DNA of 64,000 nt, from the NCBI GenBank assembly GCA_007449985.2, contig VIIQ02000098.1:124001-188000 (forward strand), written 5' to 3'. Position 1 is the stretch's first letter, and each line of letters opens with the position of its first letter. A program made the position numbers and the translations under genes. Under the pieces are notes generated by a model, which searched no databases, was not told the origin of the DNA, and worked only from the letters and a program-made list of their open reading frames with translations. This document shows, one piece after another, positions 24,401 to 35,640 of this stretch. This stretch comes from Desmodesmus armatus (lineage: Eukaryota; Chlorophyta; Chlorophyceae; Sphaeropleales; Scenedesmaceae).

Positions 24401-25106
24401 ACACATGACGTGTGTACACTGGCTTGCTTCTAGTAGGCAGCACCAGCCACGGGTGGGCAAATGCGTATGCGAAGCTCAATGTCCCACTGCCGCGAGGAGA
24501 CATACATATGGACACCGTCCCACCAACATGCAGACTTTGCAACAAGCCTGCATTGGCTGGAGCAATTGAGCAGACACACAAGCAACCCCAGGGGCGCACA
24601 GATAGGGACACACGCCTAGCTGTATGGCTGCGCATGGCACCCAGCTGTTGCTGCAGCACAGTGCGCATCGATCACAGCGCGCCCACCTCTGTGTCTTTGA
24701 CGTGCTTGACCCTGTCAGCCTTGATCACCACGTCAGGCGCAAGGAGCTCAGCCAGCTCCTGCTCCACTGCCTGAGGACCCTTGGCGATCCCAGCAAACCA
24801 GAGGCGTACAAACGATGCCGCCACATCCAGCAGCTGCTGCTTGCTCAAAGGCGGGACAAACTGTGACGGGCTCAGGCCGGCGGGCTCAGCTGCAGCGACA
24901 ATGGACGCCGCTAACGGGTCTGCATGGCTGGTGAGCACCACCCGACAGGGATGCGGCCTCGCTGCGTGCTGCCTGGCCTGCTGCAACACACTAGGACACT
25001 GCTGCTGATGATGATGATGCCTGCAACTGCGCAGGGGGTGAAGGTGGTGCAATGCATGGTACTGGGACTGTCTCTGACCTATATGAAAGCGTTTTTGGGT
25101 CTGCAT
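21481..25106 (-). CDS. Unknown protein: NTF2/SnoaL-like segment(s) plus Gln-rich coiled-coil tail, 7 exons
   Basis: Exons, 5' to 3': 25106-24687, 24341-24138, 23923-23847, 23453-23231, 23016-22571, 22098-21966, 21807-21481. All are GT-AG and phases chain, giving about 609 aa. Residues ~80-245 resemble an NTF2-like fold: helix LLDVAASFVRLWFAGI, LLAPDVVIKADRVKHV, EGTYQDVGAMPG and GRIAVLWLYRQL. A Gly/Ser linker follows. A second stretch (LNKDAALRYMQALSYSYNIE, then FSHWQARLVP) has similar spacing and may be a diverged second copy. The tail (ERQLFLEHEKQLAAAEAAL, then a long Q/A/E run) is predicted to form a coiled coil; the protein ends in ANKDRPSD. No targeting signal is obvious. The start is uncertain: ATG at 25106 is the first in frame, but residues 1-60 are His/Gln-rich and might be replaced by an upstream exon. 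The function is not recognised. Confidence 0.78.
22458..22484. repeat. (TACTG)n microsatellite, 5 units
   Basis: TACTGTACTGTACTGTACTG continues for a fifth unit and ends in TAATAGG. It lies in the intron between exons 5 and 6 of the NTF2-like gene. The same pentamer in the opposite orientation occurs at 43333-43360. Confidence 0.9.
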
Positions 25107-25985
25107 CGCCCTCTGTAACAAGAAGGAATGGTGTTCAGCACTCACGGAACAGGATCATATGCAACTCAACAAGTTTGTGGGAAACTGTGGGACTTCCGAC
25201 GGTGAGTAATTGCACGTTGTACGTTAGTCTGCTTTCAACCTGCTTTCAGTGTCCACTGGATCATCACTGCTGACGCGGCACCCGTCACCACCAGAATTGA
25301 ATGCCTATCAGTTGCACCTTTTGATTGAAGATGATGAGGATGGGGACATTCAGATGGAAGAAGAAAAACATCCGCCAAGACCGCCGCCTTGCACATCCAC
25401 TATTGCAGAAGTGCTCTGACACACGCTTGACAGGTAAGGCATGGGGCAGGCTGGCAAGGCCCTGGGGAAGACCTCTGGAAGTCTGCACATCTTTTCCTCA
25501 AACATTCAAGGTCATGTCATGCATCAATGCGACCTGGCACCCTTCTCCCACTGGGCCAATGCGACAACAACCACCAAGCACCCCACCTGGCCCACTATTT
25601 TGTGACCCTTCAAGTCTATACATGCACTCACACGGCATCCATGGCTTTGATCCTAATGAAAAACTGAGTGTGTACTTGCTTGCTCGTTGCTCTTAGTCTA
25701 ACCAGGCCTTACAACTCTCAGGAGCAGCCAAAACCCAGGAAGCAGAACCCAGACCCCGGCACAAGGTTGCAACAGCGAATCACACGAGGTGCGCAAGAAA
25801 GGCTATGTTGAAGTCAATAAGGACGGTTCTTGTACTTTCGAACAGCCCAGGCTCTCTGCATCGGCCAAAACAGAACACCCGCCACTTGACGTTCCACTAG
25901 GGCTGCAGCAAGCTTGCGTGTATGGCAGACCTGGAATTAAGCTGGTGAAGGCAGTCTGGCAGCCAGCTTTGTGCCAGGCAGCGCG
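25107..25985. other. Divergent intergenic region between the NTF2-like gene (-) and the ABCA gene (+)
   Basis: The two genes start head to head, 879 bases apart, so this stretch should carry both promoters and 5' UTRs. No convincing TATA box is seen. The open frames here do not link by phase to either gene. Confidence 0.5.
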
Positions 25986-28900
25986 ATGGCCACGCCCAAG
26001 CAACTTCACTATAAGTGGACAGACAAGCTCAGCGGCAGCAAGAACTTACGCCAAACATGCGCTTTGTTTGTCAAAAACGGTGAGTCTTCGCTCAGAAGCC
26101 CTGGCAGCGAAGTGGTGGTGGTTCACCTCAGTGTGTGCTGACTGCTGTGGTGCTTGGCACTGGCCCAGCACCACTCTCAGCACTAGACCAGCTGATGTGG
26201 AACTTCTGATTTACATATGGTTTGCAAACAACAGCAGCAGTAGCTATGCTGCTGCTGTGCATTTACACGCAAGGCCCCCCGCTCACCGACAGCAAGCAGC
26301 TGCTGCCCAGGGGGGATGGTGAGGGCAGCGTGTGCTGATTAGGTTTTGTTGTCATGCTTGCAGCCCTGGTGGCCTGGCGCAACCGATGGGCGACAGGCCT
26401 GCGGCTGCTGGCGCCACTGGTGTTTCTGGCAATGGCCCTCATGGTGCAGGAGGTCATGAACATGAACGCCTCGATGACAGGCCGCATCAGAGACGTGCCA
26501 GTCACATACCCTGAGCAGATCACCAGCATACCAGCATGCTCGTCTGAGCTGTTCATCCACACCAAGCCCTGCCTGGACTTCATATTCACTCCAAAGGACG
26601 ATGCACGAGTTCAGGTCAGCAGCTGTGCTGGGGTGACCAGCTGCGCTGCACAGCAGCACAGCAGTGCAGCAGCCACAGGCACTCAATCAGACGAGTGCAC
26701 CAAGGTTATTGACACCTGTGCTGATGCTACAAGGGGCCATAGCTCAGCACGCCTACGTCTCATGCTGCTGCCACCTTGTGTGTGCTGATTGCAGGCAATC
26801 ATGGCAGCAGTCCGGCAGCACAACAGCCCACCAATACCGGAAGAAAGGGTGAGGAGGGCAGAGCAAGCAACGTCAGCACACCAGCTATACGCATGCAGCA
26901 CTTGGCAGCTGGTGGCATGTTGTCACGCTCCCAGGACACTCAGCAGCAGCATTCAACCTGTAGAAAGACTTGAATAATGGAGCGCATGTCAGCGCGACAG
27001 TGTGCAAGGCAGCAGTCAGCGCAACATGCATCCTTGACATCATGCGCACATGCACATGGCATCAAACATGCATGTTTCCTGCCTGCAGGTCATGGCCTTC
27101 AGCAGCCACAAGGAGGCAGATGACTTCATACAGAGCAGACAGAAGTATGTGCTGGGCGCAGTCCATTTTGTGGATTCCCCCAACAAGCAGATGCAGTACA
27201 TCATCCAGTCCAACACCTCGGTGAGCATCCAGGACTACAGTAAACTTCAGACAGCACCAGCAGCAGTCTTGCCATGCTGGAAGTGCAGAAGCAGAAGCAA
27301 GCGCTGTGCAGTAGAAGTCCATGGCTGCCAGTTGCAGCTGTCCTGCACGTGTTCTGCATAGGTTGCCCAAGCTCCATGCATGGGAGCACATTTCTTCACG
27401 CATGGGAGCACCTTGCTTTGTGCTGACCATTGGCTGCACACCTGTGATGACCTGCAGGTGCCATACTTCAAAGGCTACTTTCAAAGCCCAAACGACTTCT
27501 TCCAGATGCCATTCATGTCAGCCATTGCACGCGAAATCAGCCGGCACTACCTGACAGCAGCAGGCAGGAGCTCAGATGCAGATGCACTCACATGGCAGCC
27601 GCAGCTTGCAGCCTTCCCCCACCCCCAGCTGTCGCCTGGTTATGCGGGCTACATCCTGCCGCCGTTCATCTTCGTGGCCTGCATGTTTGCCACCATCAGT
27701 TTCCTGGGCGTGATGGTGTCTGAGAAGGAGTCTGGGCTGCGGCAGGCACTGCAGACGATGGGCCTGCAGCAGGGCTCCTACTGGCTCAGCTGGTGGCTGT
27801 TTGAGGCACTGATGGCGGCCTTTGCGGCCTGGGCCATCATCGCCTTTGGTGAGCCAGCAGTAGCCGCGCGCGCACATGTGTGAACAGGTTCCCATGATAT
27901 GTGAAAAGGCTCCTGGCAATGCGGCCATGGCAACTTAGCACACAGAAAGCACAAGCAGCAGCATGCCAGCTGCAGGGCCCCTTGCTCACTCATGCACTGC
28001 TGTTGTCCTACTTACCCGCAGGTGCAATCCTGCAGCTCAACATGTTCCTGATGAACAATGTGTGGCTGCAATTCTTCCTGTTCTGGCTGTTTGGTCTGGC
28101 AATGACATCCTTTGCGTGCTGCGTCTCCGTCTTCCTGCAAACCAGTCAATCTGCAGGAAATGCCAGCCTCGCCATGATTCTGGTAAGTCTGTGCAGGACA
28201 GGCACGCCCAACGCCAGAACCTGCAGGACTGCCGTCCTGTGACCGTAGTGTGCTTTTGCACAACAGCTGCGGGAGCTGTGTGCTGCTTTAAGAATGCACG
28301 GACAACACTGGCCACCCGTGCTGACCAACCTCCATTTCGCGTCATGTTGCAGGTGGGCTGGATGTGCCAAGCTCTGGCATCCATTGGCATGCCATATTCG
28401 CCCGTCATCTACCACACCAGCAACAACATGGGAAAGGTCTTCTTCTGGGTGTTTGCCTTGTTTCCATGGAACCCACTGACCAAGGGTGTGCTGGACCTGT
28501 CAGCGGCTGCTACAAACACCAGCCAACAAGGTGAGAAGCAAGGGTGTGTTGAAGGGTCAACCTTGTAACACACAGGATTCAACATCATGCGCATGGGCCT
28601 TATGCATGTGTGGTTGTTGTGCCCATGCAGGCTTGAGCCCATTGCCTGCCATACTAGCATGCCCCACCTTACGCATTTGTGGTTGTGTTCCCATGCAGGC
28701 TTGAGATTTGGTGATCGCCACTCCTACTGCAAATACATCCCTGACCCGTCCAAGCCTCCGAGCGGTGCTGACATGTCTTGGCTGTACCAAGACAACAACT
28801 GCATCTTCTCCATCGAGCAGTGCTATGTGGTGCTCATTGTCCAGACCATCTTCTGGCTGCTGGCTGCTGTATACTTTGACAACATCCAGCCCAACCGCCA

Positions 28901-31900
28901 CGGCGTGCGGCTGCCCTGGTACTACCCCCTGCTCCCCAGCTACTGGATGAGCTGGTTCAGGAGGGATGCAGGCAGGCAGCCCAGCGGTGCTGCAATGTCT
29001 AGTAGGGCAGGCAGCCATGGCGGGGCCAAGCAGCACACACCGTTTGCAGCGCCTGATGCAGCACGCAAGGTGGCGAAGGCTATCGAAGGTGTGAAAGAGG
29101 ACGAGCAGCTTGTCATTCGGTGCACCAGCAGTGCAGGCAGCACAGGGGGTGCAGACGCCATCGCAGCCAGGGGCCTCACTGGGGCTGCGACACAAGGCAG
29201 CATGGCCAGCACAGCGCGACACAGCGTGTCAAGCGGCATGTTGCGCCGCAGGGACAACCGCCAGAGCGATCCTGCAGGGGCAGCTGGGCGAGACAGCATC
29301 GCAAGTGAGTTGGTCACTCTGCCCAGCCGCAGCCAGGCAGCAGGCACCACCAGCGGCAGACACCCGCAGCACACAGGCCAGCACAGCACACAGCTGATGA
29401 TCAACCCATCAGTGACTGTGATGCGCCTGAGCGATGCCAGCTCGGAGGCTGCACACATGGTGCATGCTGGGGCTGCAGCAGCAGGCATCAACAGCGTTGG
29501 GCCAGGCACAACCATCAGTCTGCAGCAGTACCAGCAGATGCAGGTAGACAGCAACCGGCGGGCAGCTGGCAGCAAGCGGTGGTGGGAGTTCTGGCGGATT
29601 GGTGAGGACTCTCTCACGCTGGCTGCCAAAAAGCATGGCGGCATGATGGCTGCAGTGTCATCAGGGCCAGCACAGCCGGCTGGGCAGAACAAGGACACCG
29701 TCGGGCAGTACAGTGTGACACCAGTCGTGCTGGACGCAGGCGTGCTGCAGGAAGAGCAGCGCATGAAGGCTGCTTTGTTTGGAGGTAGGTGATGCTTGCC
29801 ATGCGTCCATTGTGTTTGATTGCGAAGCTGTTGAAGGCTGTGCAGGTGGACTCCATGCAGCACACCAGCTGAGGAAGAGTTGCTGAAAGATCTGACTGTC
29901 ACATGCGCGTCTCCGCTGATGTTGCTGCTGGGCTCATGCAGAGGCTCAAAGCAGCTGGACAAGCAAGCAGGATCTCATCCAGGTGTTTGGCTTGCGCAAG
30001 GTGTACAAGCTGGCCGGCGGCCGCAGGTGGTGGCAGTTTTGGCGGCCCAAGCAGCCCCAGCAGCAGGAGAAGAAGCAGTATGTGGCTGTTGCAGACAGCT
30101 GGTTTGGTGTGCCAAAGGGTCAGCTGCTGTGCCTCTTGGGACCCAACGGCGCCGGCAAGACCACATCCATCAACTGCCTGATTGGTGCGTGATTTCACCG
30201 GGGCTCGTTTGGGCTGGTGTGCCTCTGCTCAACCACCCCAAAACATGCTGTTCAGCAGGTGTTTCAATAGTCACTCCGGTGGCATGAATTTGAAAGCAAG
30301 CACCCGTCCAGGGGACTCTGACTGTAATGCAAGTGATGTGTGTGCGCAGTCAAACATGAGGTGTGCTTGGTGTTACCTTGTGCAGGTGCTGTCCCGCCCA
30401 CTGGTGGAGACATCCGGGTCTTGGGGCACTCCCTTCTGGCTGCTGATGGGCTGGAGGTGGCCCAGGGAGTCATGGGTGTATGCCCGCAATTTGATGTGCT
30501 GTGGGATGAGCTGACAGGCCAGGAGCACATGTACATCTATGGCTGCATCAAAGGACTGCCTTCAGTTGAGGTGAGGGCCAGGACATCGCGAGCCATCTTG
30601 CATGTCAACCGCCAGCCCGTCACGGCACAAACGCCTTGAACATCATGTGAAGTATGGATATGTCATGCCAAGCTCTTGCACAATGTATTTGGTGATTGGC
30701 ATGAAAGAGTAGGGCCGAAATCAGTCCAAGTTCTCGACGTCAGTATCGACGTGCTGACACATGACCCTAGCATGTGCTGACACAAGCTGTGCGTCAATGC
30801 TCTTTGGCAGGTGGCTGAACAGGGCGCTGAACTGCTTGAGCAAGTGCAGCTGACAGCTGCTGCAAAAAAGCGCAGCGCCTCCTACTCAGGAGGCATGAAG
30901 CGCCGGCTCAGCGTTGCCCTGGCGCTGCTGGGCGGCCCGCAACTGGTGTTCTTGGACGAGCCCAGCACAGGTAGGCTGGCCGCATGCTGCACAGGCGCCA
31001 CCACGCATGTTCTGTTGCATCCTGCCACCACCTACCTTCTCAGCTAGACCCTCAGCAGAGTCCTGAGCTGTGCCACTTGCCCATACCCTGACGAGTGTCC
31101 TGCACATGCTGCATACAATGGGTGTGTGTTGTAGGCATGGACCCCATCAGCCGGCGGGCTGTGTGGAATGCCATCAACGCCGCCAAGCAGCAGGCAGCTG
31201 TGGTGCTCACCACACACAGCATGGAGGAGGCAGATGCGCTAGGGGACAGGATTGCCATCATGGTGCGCGGCCGTATGCGCGTGCTAGGGGGCAGCCTTAC
31301 CCTCAAGCAGAAGTATGGCAATGGATACCAGGTGAGCTGCACTCACACCTTTCCCAGGAGTGGCTGGTTGCTGGAAGCCGCCGGCTGCAATGTTGCTCAC
31401 GAGCCCACCCCATAAAATCCAAGCAAGGCAGCAGCACAGTTGCCAGCTTGAGCATGAGATAATTTACAACATCTTGATCTTACCCTGATCACCCTGATCA
31501 CGGTTGTCTGTCTGTCCTGTCCATGCAGCTCCGCTTGCGGCTACTACACAACCAGCCTAAGCAGTGCCTCTTGACAGACCAGCGGGGAATGTCGGACCAG
31601 CACAAGCAGCAGGAGCAGGACCAGTTGCGCTGGATGGAGGGGCAGCAGCTGACGCGCAGGAGCAGTGGGATCCCATGCCAAGATGGCGCCGTGCCAGAGT
31701 ACAGCCCCATCCCCAGCAGCAGCAGTCCCTGGTTGCCGGAGTCTCCCAAAGCAGGCCAAGCAAGCTACTTCTCAGGTGCCTCTGGCGGTTCCCCGTGCGT
31801 CAGCAGCTCCACAGCTGGGGCACTCCACAGGCTTGGCAGCGCTGCAGCTGCCCTTGCTGTAGCAGACCCTGACTGCGCGTCAGCAAGCCAGCTGCCGGGG

Positions 31901-32809
31901 GGTACGCACGTGCTGCAGAAGCTGATAGCGGAGCGGCTGGGTTTGTTGCCCACAGAGGAGGGGAAGCAGATGCTTCACTACGTCATCCCGCAGGTGCGCC
32001 GACGGCTACGGTCATGCACACCACGAGAGCATTCCGGCCCCTGTACATTGAAAGTTTTCCTGGCATGATGCATATTGACAGCATTGGGCAATGTGGCACC
32101 TGAGTTCCTTGGCGCATTTCCAGCATCTCAGCATGCAGCTGCAGTATGGAGCTTTGTGAAAGGCATCGGCAAATTGTTGCACCCTTGTGATGTCTGTAGA
32201 CCCTGGCGCCGGAGCTTCAGTGCTTGCTGGAGCTGTTGGATGCACCAGACAGGCAGCGGCAGTTGGGCTTGGCGGAGGTGCACGTGTCACTTGCAACCCT
32301 TGAGGAGGTGTTCCTCACAGTCGTCAAGCAGGTAGGTACCCTTGGGTGCTTCACTGTCTTGTAAGCAGGCATGAAACATGGCATGCACATCAGCCAGCAC
32401 ATGGCACCAAAGACAGCATCACATGTCGAGCCAGCAGGGCCCGTGCTCATTGACGGTGCAGACCAACACACAACCGCAACAACCTGCCACACAAGGCCAG
32501 AGGACGGTGCGAGGGTGTAGGGTTGGAGGTTCACCTGCCATGGTGTGTGCGTGTGTGGCATGTCTGCAGGCCGAGCAGGACTATGCTGCCATGCACGGCC
32601 AGACTGTGGTGGTGGAGATACCAGCGTCGGGGCAGCAGCTGGAGCTGCCAGTGGGTCAGGAGGTGGCAGTTGATGCATCAACTGGGCTGGTGTATGCAGT
32701 GGACTGGGCTCAGGATGAGTGGGGCAGGCTTGCAGTGGCAGGCATACGGCAGATGGAGTCAGCAGAGCAGACCAGGTACTGGCAAAGCAAGCATCTGCAG
32801 GCACAGTAG
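25986..32809 (+). CDS. ABCA: ABC transporter A family, half-size (one TMD, one NBD), 15 exons
   Basis: Exons: 25986-26079, 26364-26614, 26795-26848, 27089-27220, 27458-27848, 28022-28182, 28353-28530, 28699-29784, 29942-30184, 30386-30570, 30811-30970, 31135-31331, 31529-31993, 32200-32331, 32570-32809. The sum is 3,969 nt (1,322 aa) with every phase consistent. TM1 ([16 protein letters not shown]) precedes a ~200-residue lumenal/extracellular loop. Five more TM segments lie in exons 5-8 ([86 protein letters not shown]). The NBD has Walker [10 protein letters not shown] (~850), Q-loop [14 protein letters not shown], signature SYSGGMKRR (~949), Walker [11 protein letters not shown] (D974) and H-loop [10 protein letters not shown] (H1006). 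The C-terminal [15 protein letters not shown] is the ABCA regulatory-domain motif. Long Ser/Ala inserts (about 300 aa before the NBD, about 130 after it) enlarge it relative to plant half-ABCA proteins (~900-1,000 aa). Lipid or sterol transport is inferred from the family. Confidence 0.96.
28591..28705. repeat. 68 bp tandem duplication carrying a splice acceptor
   Basis: GTGGTTGT(T/G)(G)T(G/T)CCCATGCAGG followed by CTTGAG occurs just before 28636 and again just before 28704, preceded by similar GCATG...TTA(T/C)GCAT(G/T)TG. The second copy is the acceptor of ABCA exon 8 (28698|28699). The first (28630|28631) is an equally good acceptor whose use would add 68 nt and reach a TGA. Confidence 0.85.
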
Positions 32810-34086
32810 GTTCAACACCTGCGTGTGAAGTAATGCCCTCCTCCTTGGTGGTGTCAAAACTATTCGGAGCAGGCCTGCACCAGCAGGCATTGCTAGCATG
32901 CCATGCAACCAGCAAAGCCAATGAACAGCTAGCAGGCAACACGGCAACATTGGTGTGTGTGTGTGCGTCTTGATTACATGCAGCCCCTGCATGTTGTGAA
33001 TGCCACCATTGGGAATGCTATGTCTTTAGGAAGCTGCCAGCGCAGCAAGCCATTGAGTGGTGCGGTTTGATATTCAGGCAGATGTGCAGGTGTGTAGTGG
33101 GAGGGGGTGAGGGGTGCCAAAAGGGGTTTTCTTGCAAGTCTGCATTTATGTGTGAGGGTTTGACAAAGGATACATGGGACCAGTCACCCAGCTGCATCCG
33201 GCTGTGCTGGGTGCAGATGTCTGGTTTGATCTGTCAACACTGCTTCTTACTGTAAGGTCCAAGTTGGGCTTCTACAGAAAGCAGCAAAAATGTCTTGGGT
33301 AATTGGGATGAGTGTGGTTCTGCATTTCAGCTGCTTGAAGGTGACCTCCTTTGGCTCCTTTGTGCTAGAGACTGCTGGGATCAACCAGGGTGGTCTGGTA
33401 TTTGTGTGGCAGGGCAGTGAGTGCTGCGCCGACTGCAAAGTCAGTCCAACAGCACATCGCACCACACTATGTGACAACAGTGGTGTCGTCTCGCGTTGCT
33501 GTGCGCTGGGGTCCTTGGTGCCAGTGACTTGTCCTCCTGTGCAGCTGACAGCTATGCAAGTCATGGGGGCCTTTTCATTCCTTCGAGGGGCAAGGCAGAG
33601 CTGGTGGTAAAGCTCTCGAGCTCTCTACACCACACTGTTGTCCAGCCGTACGCTGACTTCATGCGACATGCTGCTTATTTTGGTTCTATATTGTGTGCAT
33701 GTTTGTATGTGTTGTCCACCGTGTGACAATTGAGGCTGACTGCGCTGCTTCAGTCAGATCACAGTTCGATTGATCGGCCCTCGGTGCTGCCCTCTATAGC
33801 TGTCCGGGATGGCCTCAGCAGGGTAAAAGTATGTCAAACGTAATGATGGCGCAGTACGCAGCCAGTTCAACTTACATGTGGTCCCCGATGCTGTTAGATA
33901 CTTTTAGATACGATTCGGCGTTGTTTGATATGAATCCCGGCAGAGGCAAACCAAAGGCCTCCCTACACTCGAAAACGCTCAGCTTGACACTACAAGCTAC
34001 ACTACCGAACCAAAGGCATTCCCCATATACAGTCCGTCTCAACACGCTTGCAATGATGTCGAAGCCACTGCAGGTTCGGCAATGTC
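32810..34086. other. 3' flank of the ABCA gene; no gene seen
   Basis: G/T-rich on the plus strand. Short open frames lack splice-phase support. A TGTAA at 33251-33255 could be the ABCA poly(A) signal, implying a ~440-base 3' UTR. A GT-rich run (TTGGTGTGTGTGTGTGCG) lies near 32949. Confidence 0.45.
33251..33255 (+). terminator. Possible poly(A) signal TGTAA for the ABCA gene
   Basis: This TGTAA follows the ABCA stop by 442 bases; I noted no nearer one. A distance of 400-500 bases is plausible for an algal 3' UTR, but the motif is only five bases long. Confidence 0.3.
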
Positions 34087-34996
34087 ATGCATCGTTGTCG
34101 CAGGCGCGCTGACGTCGCTCAACGATGGGAGTCTCATCTTCTCCAGCATTGTGCTTGCCCTATATTGCAAACATGCCACCAGCACATGCACCTGGGCCCT
34201 CTACTCAACAGCTACTGCTGCCCCAACTACTGTATCCCCAACTGCTGTTCACAGGCATGCCAAATTGAGCGAGGAGTGATTGCCACCCTTTGGTTGAATA
34301 TTGATCAGCTGCTGGCCAGTGGCAGCGGTGTGGTTGACAAGGCAGCCTCGTAAGTTATGCCCTTCACACATGTGCCCTGCTCATCAGCTTAGCGGCCCCT
34401 ACTTCCCTCCACCTGCATCATCATGCTGCTCAAGCTCAGCAATCAGAGATTGAGTTCAGCAAACGGACATTTGTTGGTTTCCCAGCTGTACTTGTAAGGC
34501 CCTATGATGCACAGTTCTGTTGTAGCCACGTGTGCATGCAGCTTGAGTCATTCTGGAAGTCAGTGGTGAAAGTATCCACTTGTGACAAAGTCGGGCCCCC
34601 TGCGTACAAATATTTGCAGCGACCACCACCACCACCAGAAAGGAGCTTATCCTGTTGCCCTGCTGCCTGCCGCGCTGCAGGTTGCTGGCCCACAACCTCC
34701 CTATTGTCGAGCAGCTGGAGACACAGCAGCTCTCAGTGCTGGCACAGCTGCACGTCAGTTCAGCAACCAACCTCATGGCCACTGCCAGGATCCTAGCACC
34801 CAGTGCTTTCCCTGAGGGAGCGAGCAGCCCCGATGAGCAGCGGCTGGCACAACTGGACGAAGCCCTGCTTGAAATGGTGTGCTGCTTGATTGACCTGCAG
34901 CTGTTTCACCTGCAGCGAGCAGCGCTGCTGTCCGCAACAAGCAGGCGGCGCTCGGCAGGGCAGCCGCATTGTACAACAACTGCAAAAGCCGCATGA
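34087..34996 (+). CDS. Small helical protein of unknown family, paralogue A, 2 exons
   Basis: Exon 34087-34349 ends GCCTC|GTAAGT (phase 2). It joins 34681-34996, which starts after CGCGCTGCAG, giving 192 residues. The C-terminal ~120 residues match the gene at 38136-38756: IERGVIATLWLNIDQLL against LKRHIVCAVWQHIEEYL; NLPIVEQLETQQLSVLAQLH against LPPLQQLSSTALRDLARLH; CCLIDLQLFHLQRAALLSAT against SNLVELQMFHLLRAQAITAQ. The intron sits at the same place and phase in both. The first ~55 residues are Cys/His-rich and unlike the paralogue; an acceptor (TGTTCACAG) at 34253 suggests the true upstream exon may lie elsewhere or be lost. All-helical prediction, no known motif. The 3' part is well supported; the start is not. 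Confidence 0.55.
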
Positions 34997-35285
34997 GCTG
35001 TCAATGCTACTGTGTCTGGTCAAGGGCGTGACTTGTAGGGGCACTCACATGGGGTCTTGGGGCGACAGCAGCAGCAGCAGAGTCGTTGCACTTGCTGTTC
35101 CTGCAGGCATTGGTGGGCTGGTCAACCACAATGGTGCCAGTTTTTGGTTATTTTTTGCACGTGGCCAGGTGTTGGCTACTTCCATCACTAGGGGGGCGGT
35201 CTGTGATTGCTTGGTCCACTCGTGTTTGGGCCATGTTGTACAGTTTGCGGGCACCCAGCAGGTGAAGGTGTGTGGTGTCCAATCT

Positions 35286-35640
35286 GGGGTATGTGGGTGC
35301 TGACACACGGGCTTCGAACAGTCCGGGCTGGTGCCAGCATACTGATTTTGCAGTTTGCAGCCTGTGCGCTGTGGTTGTTTGCGGCCAAGCGCCAGTTTGT
35401 ATGGATGTGTTGTGGGTCTGTGTGGAGGTGTTGTGGGTCTGCAGGGTTAATACACACTGTGGGGTATGTGGGCGGTGACACACGGGCTTCGAACAGTCCG
35501 GGCTGGTGACAGCCACACTGATTTTGCAGTTTGCAGCTTGTGGGGCTGTGGTGGTTTTGCGGCCAAGCGTTAGTCTGTATGAATGTGTTGTCTGTTTGGA
35601 GGTGTTGTGGCATGAAGGTGTTGTGCGTCTGTCTGGAGGT
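35286..35640. repeat. ~175 bp tandem repeat, two copies
   Basis: GGGGTATGTGGG(T/C)G(C/G)TGACAC followed by ACGGGCTTCGAACAGTCCGG, then CTGATTTTGCAGTTTGCAGC and GCGGCCAAGCG, starts at 35286 and again at 35461. Each unit ends in a (TGTTGTGGGTCTG)-like subrepeat. Non-coding on both strands as far as I can judge. Confidence 0.85.

Noticed and set aside
25789..26322. Open frame of 177 codons at the ABCA 5' end
   Set aside because: It is in a different frame from the ABCA exons. The true first exon is 25986-26079, which splices in phase to 26364.
33290..33610. Plus-strand open frame of 106 codons after the ABCA gene
   Set aside because: Cys/Val-rich product with no motif, no homology to the paralogue pair and no clear intron partner.
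35305..35330. GGGCTTCGAACAGTCCGG as part of a tRNA gene
   Set aside because: Only the T-loop-like word is present; no acceptor stem, anticodon arm or A box can be built around it.
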